A DNA stretch of 64,000 nucleotides. Source: JACDAV01 sp964626755. Its GTDB lineage: Bacteria; Chloroflexota; Limnocylindria; Limnocylindrales; CSP1-4. The DNA is taken from positions 1 through 64,000 of the forward strand of contig CAZVGO010000005.1 in assembly GCA_964626755.1 (NCBI GenBank), given 5' to 3'. A program made the position numbers and the translations under genes. Positions 7,612 through 15,459 of this stretch are shown here, one piece after another. Each line of letters starts with the position of its first letter. Positions within the stretch are counted from its first letter, which is position 1. The notes under the pieces are model-generated. The model ran no database searches and was not told the origin of the DNA. It saw nothing but the letters and a program-made list of their open reading frames with translations.

Positions 7612-9260
7612 CCGCCGACTGGGGCCCGGTCGACCGGCTCGCCCAGCTCGCCGAGACGATCGCCGGTTCGTGGGGGGCCCGCGCCCGCGCGTCGACGACC
7701 ATCGGCCAGGAGCGTGCGCTCCTCCGCCTGTTCGGCGTCCACGGGATCGACGCGACCGGCCGGCCGCTCGCCGGTGAAGTCGTCGAGCGCTACGTTGGCC
7801 GGGACCACGTCCGCCTCGCGGGAGGCGTCGCCCTCCCGTTCGCGATGGCCCTCCTCGAGTACGACGTCGCGCCCCAGCAGGCGGCGCTCGACGTCGCGTC
7901 CGGCGCGATCGACCTCGCCCTCGAGGCCGAGCTCCTCGGCCAGCCCGATCGTCGCGCGGTCGCCGAGCAGGAGGCTCGCCGGCTCGCCCAGGCGGCGCTC
8001 GCCCGGATCGACGCCAACCGGACCGCCCGGCTGGAGCTCGTCGGAGTGCTCGGCGACGCGCCGCGGCCGTGGATCGGGACGACGATCGTCGAGCAACTGG
8101 TCGAGGCCGCGCTCGACGAGGCGGTGGCCCGGGTCGCCGACGGCGTCGACCTGCTCCGTGTCGAGGTCCCGGTCGGACGTGAGCTCGCGTCGCGCCTGAC
8201 CGATGCCGGTGTCGAGATGCCCGTCTGGCCGTGGCTTGATGCCGATCGGTGGGCGGGCGAGGACCTCGGCAGCCCCGACCTCGGGCGCGGCGCGGAGAAG
8301 CCGCCGACCGGCAGCCAGCGCGGCCTCGCGGAGCTGCGCCGGATGCTCGACGAGGTGGGTGCGGGCCGGCGCGGTTACGTCAGGCTCGCCTCGGCGGCCC
8401 CTGCCCTCGCCGCGCCCGAGCAGTCGGTCGTCGCCTCGTTCGAACGGGTCGACGTCGTCGAGGCGGACGCGATCGCGGAGATCGTCGCCGGCAGGGTCGA
8501 CCCGGACCGTGCGCTGTCCGACCACGCTTTCGCCCACCGGCTCCTCCGGCGGGCAGGCTCGTCGATCCTCGTCGGCGCGGGCCCGCTCGCTGTCGCGCCG
8601 GACCTCGCGTCGGGGCTTCCGTCGGACCCCGCGACTCGGGCCGGCCGGGCACTCGCGCTGCTCCTGCTGGGCGTCGGCCTCGCCCGTGGCGATGGGATCG
8701 AGCCGGAGCAGATCATCGTCGGCGCCGTCCCGCCCTGGCTCCTCGACGAATCCGCGCCGGCCACTCGCGCCCTGGCGGAGGTCGCCCTCCGGCGAGCTCT
8801 GTTGCCGGGCCATCCGCTCGCGTTCGAGGAGCCGGCGACCGCGCCCGCGGCGACCGCCGCCGCGTGGCCGTTCGTCCTGGCCGGTGTCATCCCGCCCGGC
8901 ACCTCGGCCGCTCTCATCCTGCGGCGGCCGTCCGGCGGCCCGATGCGCCAGGCGGTGCTCGCCGGCCGGGCTGCGGCCTCGGTCGCCGGGGAGATCGGCG
9001 CCGCGCTGGGGGAGCGGCAACTCGCGGGACTGGCGCTCGACCATGCGAGGGCCGTCGTCCTCGCGGCGATCCGGACGCTCGAGGATCTCGGCGATCGGGG
9101 CTGGCGATCGGTCCTCGGCGAGGCACCGGGGGGAGGCGAGCGGACGCGGATCGGCGGCGACGCCGTCGTCGAGCGAACCGAGACGTTCGACCCGCTGGCC
9201 GAGGCCGCGGCCGAGCGACACAAGGGCCACCCGCGGCCACGCCGCGCACCGGCCGATTAG
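7608..9260 (+). CDS. Lysine 5,6-aminomutase alpha-subunit-like protein (KamD-like)
   Basis: A 550-residue protein that follows the order of KamD: an N-terminal helical part with TTIGQERALLRLFGVHGID, helices ending in ARIDANRTARLELVG, then TIM-barrel strands and LRRMLDEVGAGRRGYVRL, matching the KamD LMREALDKVGAEVGKYIRL region, and a tail ending ETFDPL. In the known enzyme the barrel subunit works with KamE, which carries the B12 domain and the PLP lysine. No KamE, and no DxHxxG cobalamin motif, occurs in this window. It may use a partner elsewhere or have another role. It overlaps the MoaD-MoaE stop by 4 bases. Assignment is by remembered family pattern, not a search. Confidence 0.6.
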   Translation: MTADWGPVDRLAQLAETIAGSWGARARASTTIGQERALLRLFGVHGIDATGRPLAGEVVERYVGRDHVRLAGGVALPFAMALLEYDVAPQQAALDVASGAIDLALEAELLGQPDRRAVAEQEARRLAQAALARIDANRTARLELVGVLGDAPRPWIGTTIVEQLVEAALDEAVARVADGVDLLRVEVPVGRELASRLTDAGVEMPVWPWLDADRWAGEDLGSPDLGRGAEKPPTGSQRGLAELRRMLDEVGAGRRGYVRLASAAPALAAPEQSVVASFERVDVVEADAIAEIVAGRVDPDRALSDHAFAHRLLRRAGSSILVGAGPLAVAPDLASGLPSDPATRAGRALALLLLGVGLARGDGIEPEQIIVGAVPPWLLDESAPATRALAEVALRRALLPGHPLAFEEPATAPAATAAAWPFVLAGVIPPGTSAALILRRPSGGPMRQAVLAGRAAASVAGEIGAALGERQLAGLALDHARAVVLAAIRTLEDLGDRGWRSVLGEAPGGGERTRIGGDAVVERTETFDPLAEAAAERHKGHPRPRRAPAD

Positions 9261-9283
9261 TTCCGGCGAGCGGACCGGTCTAC

Positions 9284-9289
9284 TAGAAT
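9284..9289 (+). promoter_or_regulatory. -10 element TAGAAT
   Basis: TAGAAT matches the -10 consensus well and lies 38 bases before the preferred ATG 9323, or 12 bases before ATG 9302. It probably drives the BNR propeller and MoaD-like pair. Confidence 0.5.
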
Positions 9290-9322
9290 CGCCGAGATTC
9301 AATGAACGACAGGAGTCGAGCG

Positions 9323-10399
9323 ATGGGGACCCGGAACGTGCTGCTCGTCGGAACCCGCAAGGGCGCCTTCGTCCTCGAGGGCGATGCGAAGCGCAGCAAG
9401 TGGAAGGTGCGCGGCCCGCTGTGCGAGGGCTGGCCGATCCACGACATGACCCTCGAGCCCGGCAGCGGCGCGCTTCTCGCCGCCGGCGGCAGCGAGTGGT
9501 ACGGCCCGGCTGTCTGGCGGAGCGAGGACCTCGGCGAGACGTGGACCCACTCGAGCGAGGGCCTGACGTACGGCGACGACGGGCCGAAGATCCCGACGAT
9601 CTGGAACCTCACCCCGGGCCACGGCTCGCTCTACGCGGGCGTCGAGCCGGCCGGCCTGTTCCGGAGCGACGACCGCGGCGCGACGTGGAGCCACGTCGAA
9701 GGCCTGACGAACCACCCGACGCGCCCGGAGTGGCAGCCCGGAGCCGGCGGGCTCTGCCTCCACTCGATCGTCCCCCATCCCACGGATCCGAAGCGGATGT
9801 GGGTGGGCATCTCGGCGGTCGGGGCGTTCGAGACGAAGGACGGCGGGCGGACCTGGGAGACACGCAACAAGGGCGTCCGCGCCGACTTCAACCCGGAGAA
9901 CATCTACCCCGAGTTCGGCCAGTGCGTCCACAAGCTCGTCATGGCCGCCGACGGGGGTGAGCACCTCTACCAGCAGAACCATTGCGGCGTCTACCGTTCG
10001 TCCGACGGCGGGCGGCAGTGGGAGGAGATCACTCCCGGGCTGCCGTCGCAGTTCGGCTTCCCGATGGTCGCCCACCCGCGCGACCCGAAGACGGTCTGGA
10101 CGATCCCGCTCAACGGCGACGACCGGGGCCGCTACATGCCGGAGGGCAGCGCCGCCGTCTGGCGGACGAACGACGCCGGCGCCTCCTGGATCCGGGCCGG
10201 CGACGGGCTGCCGCAGAAGGACGCCTATCTCGGCGTTCTGCGCGAGGCCATGGCCGTGGACGCGCTCGACCCGGTGGGCGTGTACTTCGGGACGAGCACC
10301 GGCCAGCTCTACGGCAGCGCCGACGAGGGGAAATCGTGGCGCATCGTCGCCGACAACCTGCCGGCGATCTGGTCGGTTGAGGCGGCGGTCCTCGACTGA
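9323..10399 (+). CDS. BNR/sortilin-type beta-propeller protein (glycosyl-hydrolase-like)
   Basis: A 358-residue predicted beta-propeller. Asp-box-like repeats recur: SEDLGETWTHSSEG, SDDRGATWSHVEG, KDGGRTWETRNKG, SDGGRQWEEITPG, NDAGASWIRAGDG and ADEGKSWRIVADN, one per blade. No signal peptide is seen, so it is probably cytoplasmic, unlike secreted sialidases. The sialidase Arg triad and FRIP motif are not visible, so glycosidase activity is doubtful. ATG 9323 has AGGAG 7 bases upstream; ATG 9302 is an alternative. The gene five bases downstream encodes a ubiquitin-like MoaD/ThiS protein, suggesting a functional pair. Confidence 0.7.
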   Translation: MGTRNVLLVGTRKGAFVLEGDAKRSKWKVRGPLCEGWPIHDMTLEPGSGALLAAGGSEWYGPAVWRSEDLGETWTHSSEGLTYGDDGPKIPTIWNLTPGHGSLYAGVEPAGLFRSDDRGATWSHVEGLTNHPTRPEWQPGAGGLCLHSIVPHPTDPKRMWVGISAVGAFETKDGGRTWETRNKGVRADFNPENIYPEFGQCVHKLVMAADGGEHLYQQNHCGVYRSSDGGRQWEEITPGLPSQFGFPMVAHPRDPKTVWTIPLNGDDRGRYMPEGSAAVWRTNDAGASWIRAGDGLPQKDAYLGVLREAMAVDALDPVGVYFGTSTGQLYGSADEGKSWRIVADNLPAIWSVEAAVLD

Positions 10400-10404
10400 T
10401 CCTG

Positions 10405-10668
10405 GTGGCGACGGTTCATCTTCCGCGCTCGCTCGTTGCGCTGTTCCCCGGGACCGAGCGGCGGGTCGAGGCCGCCGGCGCGACCATCGCCGAGGTCATC
10501 GACGCGCTCGACACGCAGGTGCCCGGGCTGCGCAATCGCCTCGTCGACGCCGGCCCGACGCTCCGGCGGCACATCAACGTCTATGTCAACGGCGAGCCGG
10601 CCGACCTCTCGACCCCGGTCCCACCGAGCGCCGCGGTCCACATCATCCCGGCCGTCTCCGGCGGCTGA
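10405..10668 (+). CDS. MoaD/ThiS-family ubiquitin-like protein
   Basis: An 87-residue beta-grasp protein. VTHL-type first strand (TVHLPRSLVALFP), a central helix TIAEVIDALD, NVYVNGEPAD and the exposed C-terminal tail PAVSGG fit MoaD/ThiS/SAMP proteins, whose Gly-Gly end is adenylated and then thiocarboxylated or conjugated. The start is GTG 10405, five bases after the propeller stop. Molybdopterin synthesis is less likely, because a separate MoaD-MoaE fusion is encoded 3 kb away and the tight partner is the propeller. It could be a sulfur carrier or a protein modifier; neither is shown. Confidence 0.75.
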   Translation: MATVHLPRSLVALFPGTERRVEAAGATIAEVIDALDTQVPGLRNRLVDAGPTLRRHINVYVNGEPADLSTPVPPSAAVHIIPAVSGG

Positions 10669-10681
10669 CCGAGGAGAGGGG

Positions 10682-10757
10682 TGGAGCGGGAGACGGGATT
10701 CGAACCCGCGACATCTTGCTTGGGAAGCAAGCACTCTGCCAGCTGAGTTACTCCCGC
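10682..10757 (-). tRNA. tRNA-Gly (anticodon CCC)
   Basis: A cloverleaf on the minus strand: acceptor GCGGGAG/CTCCCGC, anticodon stem CTTGC/GCAAG around TTCCCAA (anticodon CCC), T arm GCGGG-TTCGAAT-CCCGT, discriminator T, and an encoded CCA (bases 10682-10684 on the plus strand are TGG). It reads GGG glycine codons. Confidence 0.95.
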
Positions 10758-10839
10758 TCGGGAGGCCCCGGATTCTACGAGCGGCGGCGGCCGGGGTCAA
10801 CGCCGCGACCCCGCGAACGGCCCGCGCGGCACTCCCTGT

Positions 10840-10845
10840 TATCGT
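10840..10845 (+). promoter_or_regulatory. -10 element TATCGT (leaderless start)
   Basis: TATCGT ends 6 bases before the lipB GTG 10852, with no SD between. Confidence 0.45.
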
Positions 10846-10851
10846 CACGGA

Positions 10852-11601
10852 GTGCACCCAACCGCCAGCGTCCTCGACCTTCGGGAGGGCGCCGACGAGC
10901 CCCGTGCCGGCGCTGGCCCGCTCGAGGCGAGCTGGCTCGGCCGGATCGACTACCGGGCCGCGTGGGACCTCCAGCGCCGGCTCGTCGCGGAGCGCGCCGA
11001 CGACCGGAACGGCGACCAGCTCCTCCTGCTCGAGCACCCCCCGGTCCTGACGCTCGGCCGCCAGGCTGACGAGAGTCATGTCCTGGCGTCGCCCAAGGAA
11101 TTGAAGAAGCGCGGCATCGAGGTCATCCGCGTCGAGCGTGGCGGCGAGGTCACCTACCACGGCCCCGGACAGCTGGTCGCCTACCCGATCCTCAAGCTGT
11201 CCCGCCGCGGCCTGCTGGTCAAGCCGCTCGTGCGCGCCCTCGAGGCCGCGATGGCCCACACCTGCGCCGCCCTCGGCGTAGACGCCGGACGCCGCGAGGG
11301 CCACCCCGGCTGCTGGTGCGACCCGGCTGGACTCGAGCCGCGAAAGATCGGAGCGCTCGGGCTTCGAATCGAACGCGGCGTGACCTACCACGGCATCGCT
11401 CTCAATGTGAACGTCGATCTCGTCGACTTCGACCTGATCGACGCCTGCGGCGAGCCCGGAACCCGCTCCACATCCGTCGCCAACGAGCTCGGTCGCACCG
11501 CGGAGGCGCCTTCCACCGAGGCCGTCGGCCGTGCCGCCTCGATCTTCGCCCGGGCTCTCGCCGAGGGGCTCGGCGCACCGCTCGAGGGCCAGCTCCCGTG
11601 A
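10852..11601 (+). CDS. lipB: Octanoyltransferase LipB
   Basis: A 249-residue octanoyl-ACP:protein N-octanoyltransferase. It moves octanoate from ACP to lipoyl domains such as those of 2-oxoacid dehydrogenases and GcvH, the first step of endogenous lipoate synthesis. Diagnostic motifs are LTLGRQAD, RGGEVTYHGPGQLVAYP and KIGALGLRI with catalytic Lys165, then TYHGIALNVN and DACGEPG with catalytic Cys199 (E. coli Lys135 and Cys169). The start is GTG 10852 after a -10 element. No lipA is in view. It overlaps the GalT-like gene by 4 bases. Confidence 0.93.
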   Translation: MHPTASVLDLREGADEPRAGAGPLEASWLGRIDYRAAWDLQRRLVAERADDRNGDQLLLLEHPPVLTLGRQADESHVLASPKELKKRGIEVIRVERGGEVTYHGPGQLVAYPILKLSRRGLLVKPLVRALEAAMAHTCAALGVDAGRREGHPGCWCDPAGLEPRKIGALGLRIERGVTYHGIALNVNVDLVDFDLIDACGEPGTRSTSVANELGRTAEAPSTEAVGRAASIFARALAEGLGAPLEGQLP

Positions 11602-12593
11602 CCGCCGGGCTGTTCGAGCTGCGCAAGGATCCGATCACGTCCTGGTGGGTCGCGACGGTCGTCGACCGGGCCTTCCACCTCGACCGCTTCGCCCGGCCCG
11701 CCGAGCCCGTCGACGACGGCGGCGACTGCCAGAACTGCCGCCAGCCCGAGGGCGACGGCGTCCGCCTCCGGGTGCTCAAGGACTACGCGTTCCACACCGT
11801 CGGAACGGAGGACGAGGCCCGGGAGCTCGATAGGAGCGTTGCCCAGGTGGCGATCGCCCAGGCGCGCGCGACAGGCAGCTGGAAGACGGTCGTCGCCCCG
11901 CCCGGCGAGCACCGCCCGCTCCACGCCGTGGGGCTGGCGATGATCGAGGCGCTCGTGGCCGGCGCTCGCGATGCGCTGGCGGAGGCGAGGACCGCCGGCC
12001 AGACCGAGTACGTCCAGGTCGTCCAGAACTGGGGGGCACAGGCCGGTGCGCGGACGAACCACCTTTGCCTCGACGTGTACGACCTGCCCCAGATCCCCCA
12101 CCGGATCGCCGAGGAGCTGGGCGGTGCGGCCCGGTTCGTGATCCGCGAAGGGGAGTGCCCGTGGTGCCGCCTCGTCCGCGACGAGACCCGCCGCCCGGAC
12201 CGCCTCGTGTGGGAGGACGCCTCGAGCGTCGCGTTCGCCCCGTACGCATCGCGTTCGCCGTTCGAGGTCTGGATCGTCCCCCGCCGCCACGACGCCGACT
12301 TCGGGGCAGCCTCCGATCGGGACCTCGAGGCGACAGCCGAGGCGCTCCGCGAGGTCCTCGCCCGGCTCGCCGCGAGCCTCGATGGACCGCCCTACAACCT
12401 CGTCCTCCACACCGCACCGCTCCGCGAGCAGGTCGAGGCGACCTACCACTGGCACTGGGAGATCCATCCGCGCCTGCGTGAGATCGCCGGTCTCGAGGTC
12501 GGGAGCGGGCTGCCGGTCAACCCCGTCTCGCCCGAGGACGCCGTCGAGGAGCTCCTCGGCCGCGCCGAACGGGACGCGGGAGCCCCTGTTTGA
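11598..12593 (+). CDS. GalT-like HIT-superfamily nucleotidyltransferase with altered active site
   Basis: A 331-residue two-domain protein of the galactose-1-phosphate uridylyltransferase fold. It has paired zinc-ligand-like motifs CQNC (about residues 43-46) and CPWC (about 196-199), the NWGAQAGAR segment that precedes the GalT active site, and the second-domain HWHWEIHP motif (His284, His286). At the place of the nucleophilic HPH motif it reads His155-Leu156-Cys157, so the canonical nucleophile His is missing. It may be a relative with another activity (DUF4931/DUF4921-like), a Cys-nucleophile variant, or inactive. It is translationally coupled to lipB, a pairing without an obvious metabolic link. 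Confidence 0.65.
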   Translation: MTAGLFELRKDPITSWWVATVVDRAFHLDRFARPAEPVDDGGDCQNCRQPEGDGVRLRVLKDYAFHTVGTEDEARELDRSVAQVAIAQARATGSWKTVVAPPGEHRPLHAVGLAMIEALVAGARDALAEARTAGQTEYVQVVQNWGAQAGARTNHLCLDVYDLPQIPHRIAEELGGAARFVIREGECPWCRLVRDETRRPDRLVWEDASSVAFAPYASRSPFEVWIVPRRHDADFGAASDRDLEATAEALREVLARLAASLDGPPYNLVLHTAPLREQVEATYHWHWEIHPRLREIAGLEVGSGLPVNPVSPEDAVEELLGRAERDAGAPV

Positions 12594-12708
12594 TCCGCCT
12601 CCGAAGGGCCCCCGCACGTCACATGCCGGCCTGGCGTCTCGTCTACCGACCATCGAGCGCGCGCCCACCCTCAGGCGCCGCACCCCCCAGCGTCCGCCCG
12701 GAGGGCGA

Positions 12709-13338
12709 ATGGTCAGCGAACTCACCCGCACGATCCGCGCCCGGGCGATCCCCGGTGGCGTCGCGGTGAGCGGCACCTGGGATCGGTCGACCGCCGGCGC
12801 CTTCGTCGAGGAGCTGTTCGCGAAGCACCACAACGAGATCTACGCCTACCTCCTGCGGATGCTCCGTGACGGCGAGCTGGCCGCCGACCTCACCCAGGAT
12901 GCCTTCGTCAAGGCCTACCGCAACTACGACACGCTCGAGAAGCCCGAGAACGCCCGCGCGTGGCTCTACCAGATCGCCCACCGCGTCGCCCTCGATGAGC
13001 TCCGCCGCCGCAAGATCATCAGGTTCCTGCCGTGGACCGGCGAATCCCGGGGCGCCGCCCCGTCCGCCGAGCACCTCGTGATGGAGCTCCACCTCTCCGC
13101 GGATCTCCAGCGGGCGCTCGAGCGGATCCCGGAACGGCAGCGGGCCGCCCTCCTGCTCGCCGAGCTCCACGACCTGACCGGCCTGGAGCTCGCTGCGGCC
13201 CTCGGCGTCAGCCACGTGGCCGCGCGGGCGCTCCTCACCCGGGCCCGCGAAAGCCTTCGCCAGGCGCTGGCCACGGAGCGGGCGGCTGCCGACGCCACCG
13301 AGACCCACCCCGCGCGATCCATGGGGCCCGACCGATGA
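12709..13338 (+). CDS. ECF-type RNA polymerase sigma factor
   Basis: A 209-residue sigma-70 family factor of the extracytoplasmic type. Sigma2 covers about 30-100 (HHNEIYAYLLRML, DLTQDAFVKAYR, the -10-binding ARAWLYQIAHRVALDELRRR). Sigma4 covers about 130-190 (ALERIPERQRAALLLAEL, LAAALGVSHVAARALLTRAR). Region 3 is absent. A 28-residue N-terminal extension precedes sigma2. ATG 12709 has GGAGGG upstream. It overlaps the anti-sigma gene in ATGA, the usual arrangement for a membrane-anchored regulator that holds its sigma factor. Confidence 0.9.
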   Translation: MVSELTRTIRARAIPGGVAVSGTWDRSTAGAFVEELFAKHHNEIYAYLLRMLRDGELAADLTQDAFVKAYRNYDTLEKPENARAWLYQIAHRVALDELRRRKIIRFLPWTGESRGAAPSAEHLVMELHLSADLQRALERIPERQRAALLLAELHDLTGLELAAALGVSHVAARALLTRARESLRQALATERAAADATETHPARSMGPDR

Positions 13339-15299
13339 CGTCGCCGTTCCGCCGCCGCCAGGCCCCGGACTCACTCCACGATCGGGCTCGCACGCTTGCC
13401 GCGGAGCGACTGTGGGAAGTACTCGGCGCCGGCGAGGCCGAGTGGCTCGACCGGCACCTCACCGAGTGTCGTGACTGCCGGGCCGTAGCCGACAGCTACG
13501 AGGCCCAGCGCCTCGAGCTTCGCGGCCTGCGCGACCGGATGCCGGTCCCGCCGCGCGACCTGTGGGCGCGGACCGCCGCAGCGATCGAGCGGGAGGACGC
13601 CCGCCGCCGCCCGTCGCTCCGGCCCGACCCTGCCGCGCGGACCCCGCTCCTCCGCCGGAAGCGGCCGTCGCCCGTCCCGCTCGGCCTGATCTCCGGCCTG
13701 CTCGTCGTCGCCGTGGTCGTCGGCGTCTCACTCCTCGGCGGCCGTGCCACGCCGATCCCGAACCCGACCCCATCCCAGGTCGCCGTGGCCACGCCGCCCG
13801 TCCGGACGACCGGCCCCAGCGGGACGCCGATCATCGTCGCCGCCGGCGATGTCTACTGGATGCGCTACGGTCCCGATGGCCGGATCGACGTGTTCTCCTC
13901 GCCGATCGACGAGGTTTGCGCCGAAGCCGAGGGCCCCGACTGTGCCCCGATCGACGAGGCCAGCCCGCGCTCAGGCGAGCTCTCGGACGCGCCCCCGCAG
14001 GCGGTCGTGAAGTCGCCGGATGACAAGAACCTCGTCGTGGTCCAGGGTCCGACGGAGACGGACGACGGTGCCGGCAAGGTCATCGTCGTGCCGATCCCGA
14101 CGGTCCCGGGCAGCACCCCGGAGCCCACGCCGCCGCCGGTCGAGACGCCGACTCCGCCACCGGCCGAGACGCCGACCCCGCCGGCCGAGACGCCGACTCC
14201 GCCGGCCGAGACGCCGACTCCGCCACCGGCCGACACACCTGACCCGGGCGTGACGCCCGAGATCACGCCGACGCCGAGCCCGGTTGACATTCCAACACCG
14301 ACGCCCGTCGCCGGGCCACTCGAGATCGCGTCGGGCGTCATCGTCGTCGGCCAGTCGGCCGCCTACTCGGCGGACGGCCTGTGGTTCGCGTTCTCGGCCC
14401 GCCCGAGCGACGGCTCGCAAGGCCCGGACATCTACGTCTGGCGGGTCGGCGATCCGGAGGCGCTCCCGATCACCGTCGATCATCGTTCGGTGTTCTCGGG
14501 GTGGTTGCCGGACGGGCGCCTGATCGGCAGCCGTGCGGGCGTCGTCGAGACCGTCGCCGAAGGCTCGCCGCTTCCCACCGAAGGCTCGCCGCTTCCCACC
14601 GACGGCTCGCCGCTTGCCACCGACGGCGCGCCGGCCCCGCTGACGGACCTTTCGCCACAAGCCTTCCTGCTCGACCCCGCCACGGGCGCGGAGACGGCTC
14701 TCCCAGCGGCACCGTTCTGGCGGCCGTCCGTCGACCCGACCGGTCGATGGGCTGTTTACTGGGACGGCACCGTCAGCCTGTCCGACGACGGGTTCGAGTG
14801 GCGCGCAGGCGCCGGGCAACTCGTCGTCGGGGCGTGGCCGCCGGTCCCCGAGGCGCCGGCCTCGACATCGCCCGATGCCTCCGCGGTATCGCCTCCGGCG
14901 TCGCCGGACGCAGCCACGCCATCTTCGAGCCCATCGCCCGTGCCGACCGCTGCGCCCCAGGTCATCGACACCACCGCGATCCGCGACTGGGACGCGCGCT
15001 GGGGTGATGCCGGCACTCACCTCGCGATCTGGGTCGCGGACCAGGCCGATCCGACGATCGGGCGCCTGAGCCTCTACGTGTTCGACCCGGCCACAGGCAC
15101 GCTCGATCTCGCCGAGCCGCTCCTGTCGGCCCAGCCCGCCCTCCCGGGTTTCTCGATCACCAGCGATCGCCTCGCCTGGGCCACTCCGGACAACCAGGAC
15201 GGAGAGGGCAGCCACGTCGAGGTCCTCGCGTGGAAGGGAAACGACAGCGGCCAGGTCCAATCGGTCCCCGGCGACGATCAGGTGGTCGTCATCCGCTGA
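13335..15299 (+). CDS. Zinc-finger anti-sigma factor with long P/T-rich extracytoplasmic domain
   Basis: A 654-residue membrane protein. The cytoplasmic N-terminus has the zinc-binding anti-sigma signature with His41-x3-Cys45-x2-Cys48 (RHLTECRDCRA) and should bind the adjacent ECF factor. One transmembrane helix spans about 115-137 (LGLISGLLVVAVVVGVSLL). Outside lie a small domain, a Pro-Thr-Glu repeat stalk (about 265-315), a propeller-like region with SADGLWFAFSARPSDG and WRPSVDPTGRWAVYW strands interrupted by Ser/Pro repeats, and a final strand-rich part. The large sensor-like outside region is unusual for this family and may read a wall or surface state. No RIP-protease gene is adjacent. 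Confidence 0.82.
   Translation: MTSPFRRRQAPDSLHDRARTLAAERLWEVLGAGEAEWLDRHLTECRDCRAVADSYEAQRLELRGLRDRMPVPPRDLWARTAAAIEREDARRRPSLRPDPAARTPLLRRKRPSPVPLGLISGLLVVAVVVGVSLLGGRATPIPNPTPSQVAVATPPVRTTGPSGTPIIVAAGDVYWMRYGPDGRIDVFSSPIDEVCAEAEGPDCAPIDEASPRSGELSDAPPQAVVKSPDDKNLVVVQGPTETDDGAGKVIVVPIPTVPGSTPEPTPPPVETPTPPPAETPTPPAETPTPPAETPTPPPADTPDPGVTPEITPTPSPVDIPTPTPVAGPLEIASGVIVVGQSAAYSADGLWFAFSARPSDGSQGPDIYVWRVGDPEALPITVDHRSVFSGWLPDGRLIGSRAGVVETVAEGSPLPTEGSPLPTDGSPLATDGAPAPLTDLSPQAFLLDPATGAETALPAAPFWRPSVDPTGRWAVYWDGTVSLSDDGFEWRAGAGQLVVGAWPPVPEAPASTSPDASAVSPPASPDAATPSSSPSPVPTAAPQVIDTTAIRDWDARWGDAGTHLAIWVADQADPTIGRLSLYVFDPATGTLDLAEPLLSAQPALPGFSITSDRLAWATPDNQDGEGSHVEVLAWKGNDSGQVQSVPGDDQVVVIR
14139..14234 (+). 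repeat. Tandem repeat encoding ETPTPPPA units
   Basis: Four to five near-identical units of 18-21 bases (gagacgccgactccgcc with ggcc or accggcc spacers) in the anti-sigma stalk. Unit length varies by one Pro codon, which marks recent expansion. Confidence 0.75.
14559..14621 (+). repeat. Three 21-base tandem units encoding EGSPLPT
   Basis: Units at 14559, 14580 and 14601; the first two are identical and the third differs at two positions. They lie in a loop of the extracytoplasmic propeller-like region. Confidence 0.85.
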
Positions 15300-15325
15300 A
15301 GCCGCCGGCTGGCCTTCGGCCGCCA

Positions 15326-15340
15326 CGGGCCTGCGGCCCG
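15326..15340 (+). terminator. Hairpin between anti-sigma gene and pyr promoter
   Basis: CGGGCC-TGC-GGCCCG forms a 6-bp stem 27 bases after the anti-sigma stop and 10 bases before the pyr -10 element. No T tract follows, so its role as a terminator is a guess. Confidence 0.3.
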
Positions 15341-15350
15341 GGCGCTGCGC

Positions 15351-15356
15351 TAGACT
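15351..15356 (+). promoter_or_regulatory. pyr operon -10 element TAGACT
   Basis: TAGACT lies 20 bases before the PyrR-type hairpin. Start of transcription at about 15363 would put the whole hairpin and the leader ORF in the mRNA. The same hexamer precedes pyrE at 26214. Confidence 0.55.
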
Positions 15357-15375
15357 CTGGGCGTCCCTTTAAGGA

Positions 15376-15393
15376 CCGGCCCCGCGAGGCCGG
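15376..15393 (+). promoter_or_regulatory. PyrR-binding RNA hairpin of the pyr leader
   Basis: CCGGCC-CCGCGA-GGCCGG is a perfect 6-bp stem with hexaloop CCGCGA, which fits the CNGNGA loop and CCNGNGAGGY core of known PyrR-binding RNAs. PyrR is encoded directly downstream. The SD AAGGAGGAG of the leader ORF begins 2 bases after the stem, so bound PyrR could block ribosome entry. Confidence 0.75.
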
Positions 15394-15408
15394 GAAGGAG
15401 GAGCGCAG

Positions 15409-15459
15409 GTGCCACGTCGCGCGGGCGCGACCGCCGGCCGGCCGGAGCGCCGCCGGTGA
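15409..15459 (+). CDS. 16-residue pyr leader peptide
   Basis: A short ORF reading MPRRAGATAGRPERRR. GTG 15409 lies 7 bases after AAGGAGGAG, the strongest SD in the neighbourhood, and its TGA (15457-15459) overlaps the pyrR GTG at 15456. pyrR itself has no SD of its own. The layout suggests that ribosomes enter at the leader ORF and reinitiate at pyrR, which would make the PyrR hairpin beside the SD a switch for the operon. A small hairpin (GTCGCG-CGGG-CGCGAC, 15416-15431) lies within it. This is prediction from layout only. Confidence 0.55.
   Translation: MPRRAGATAGRPERRR

Noticed and set aside
9323..10399. Secreted sialidase
   Set aside because: There is no signal peptide and no FRIP motif or Arg triad; only the Asp-box propeller repeats are present.
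14139..14621. CRISPR-like array
   Set aside because: The repeats are in frame, encode Pro/Thr units in the anti-sigma factor, and have no spacers.
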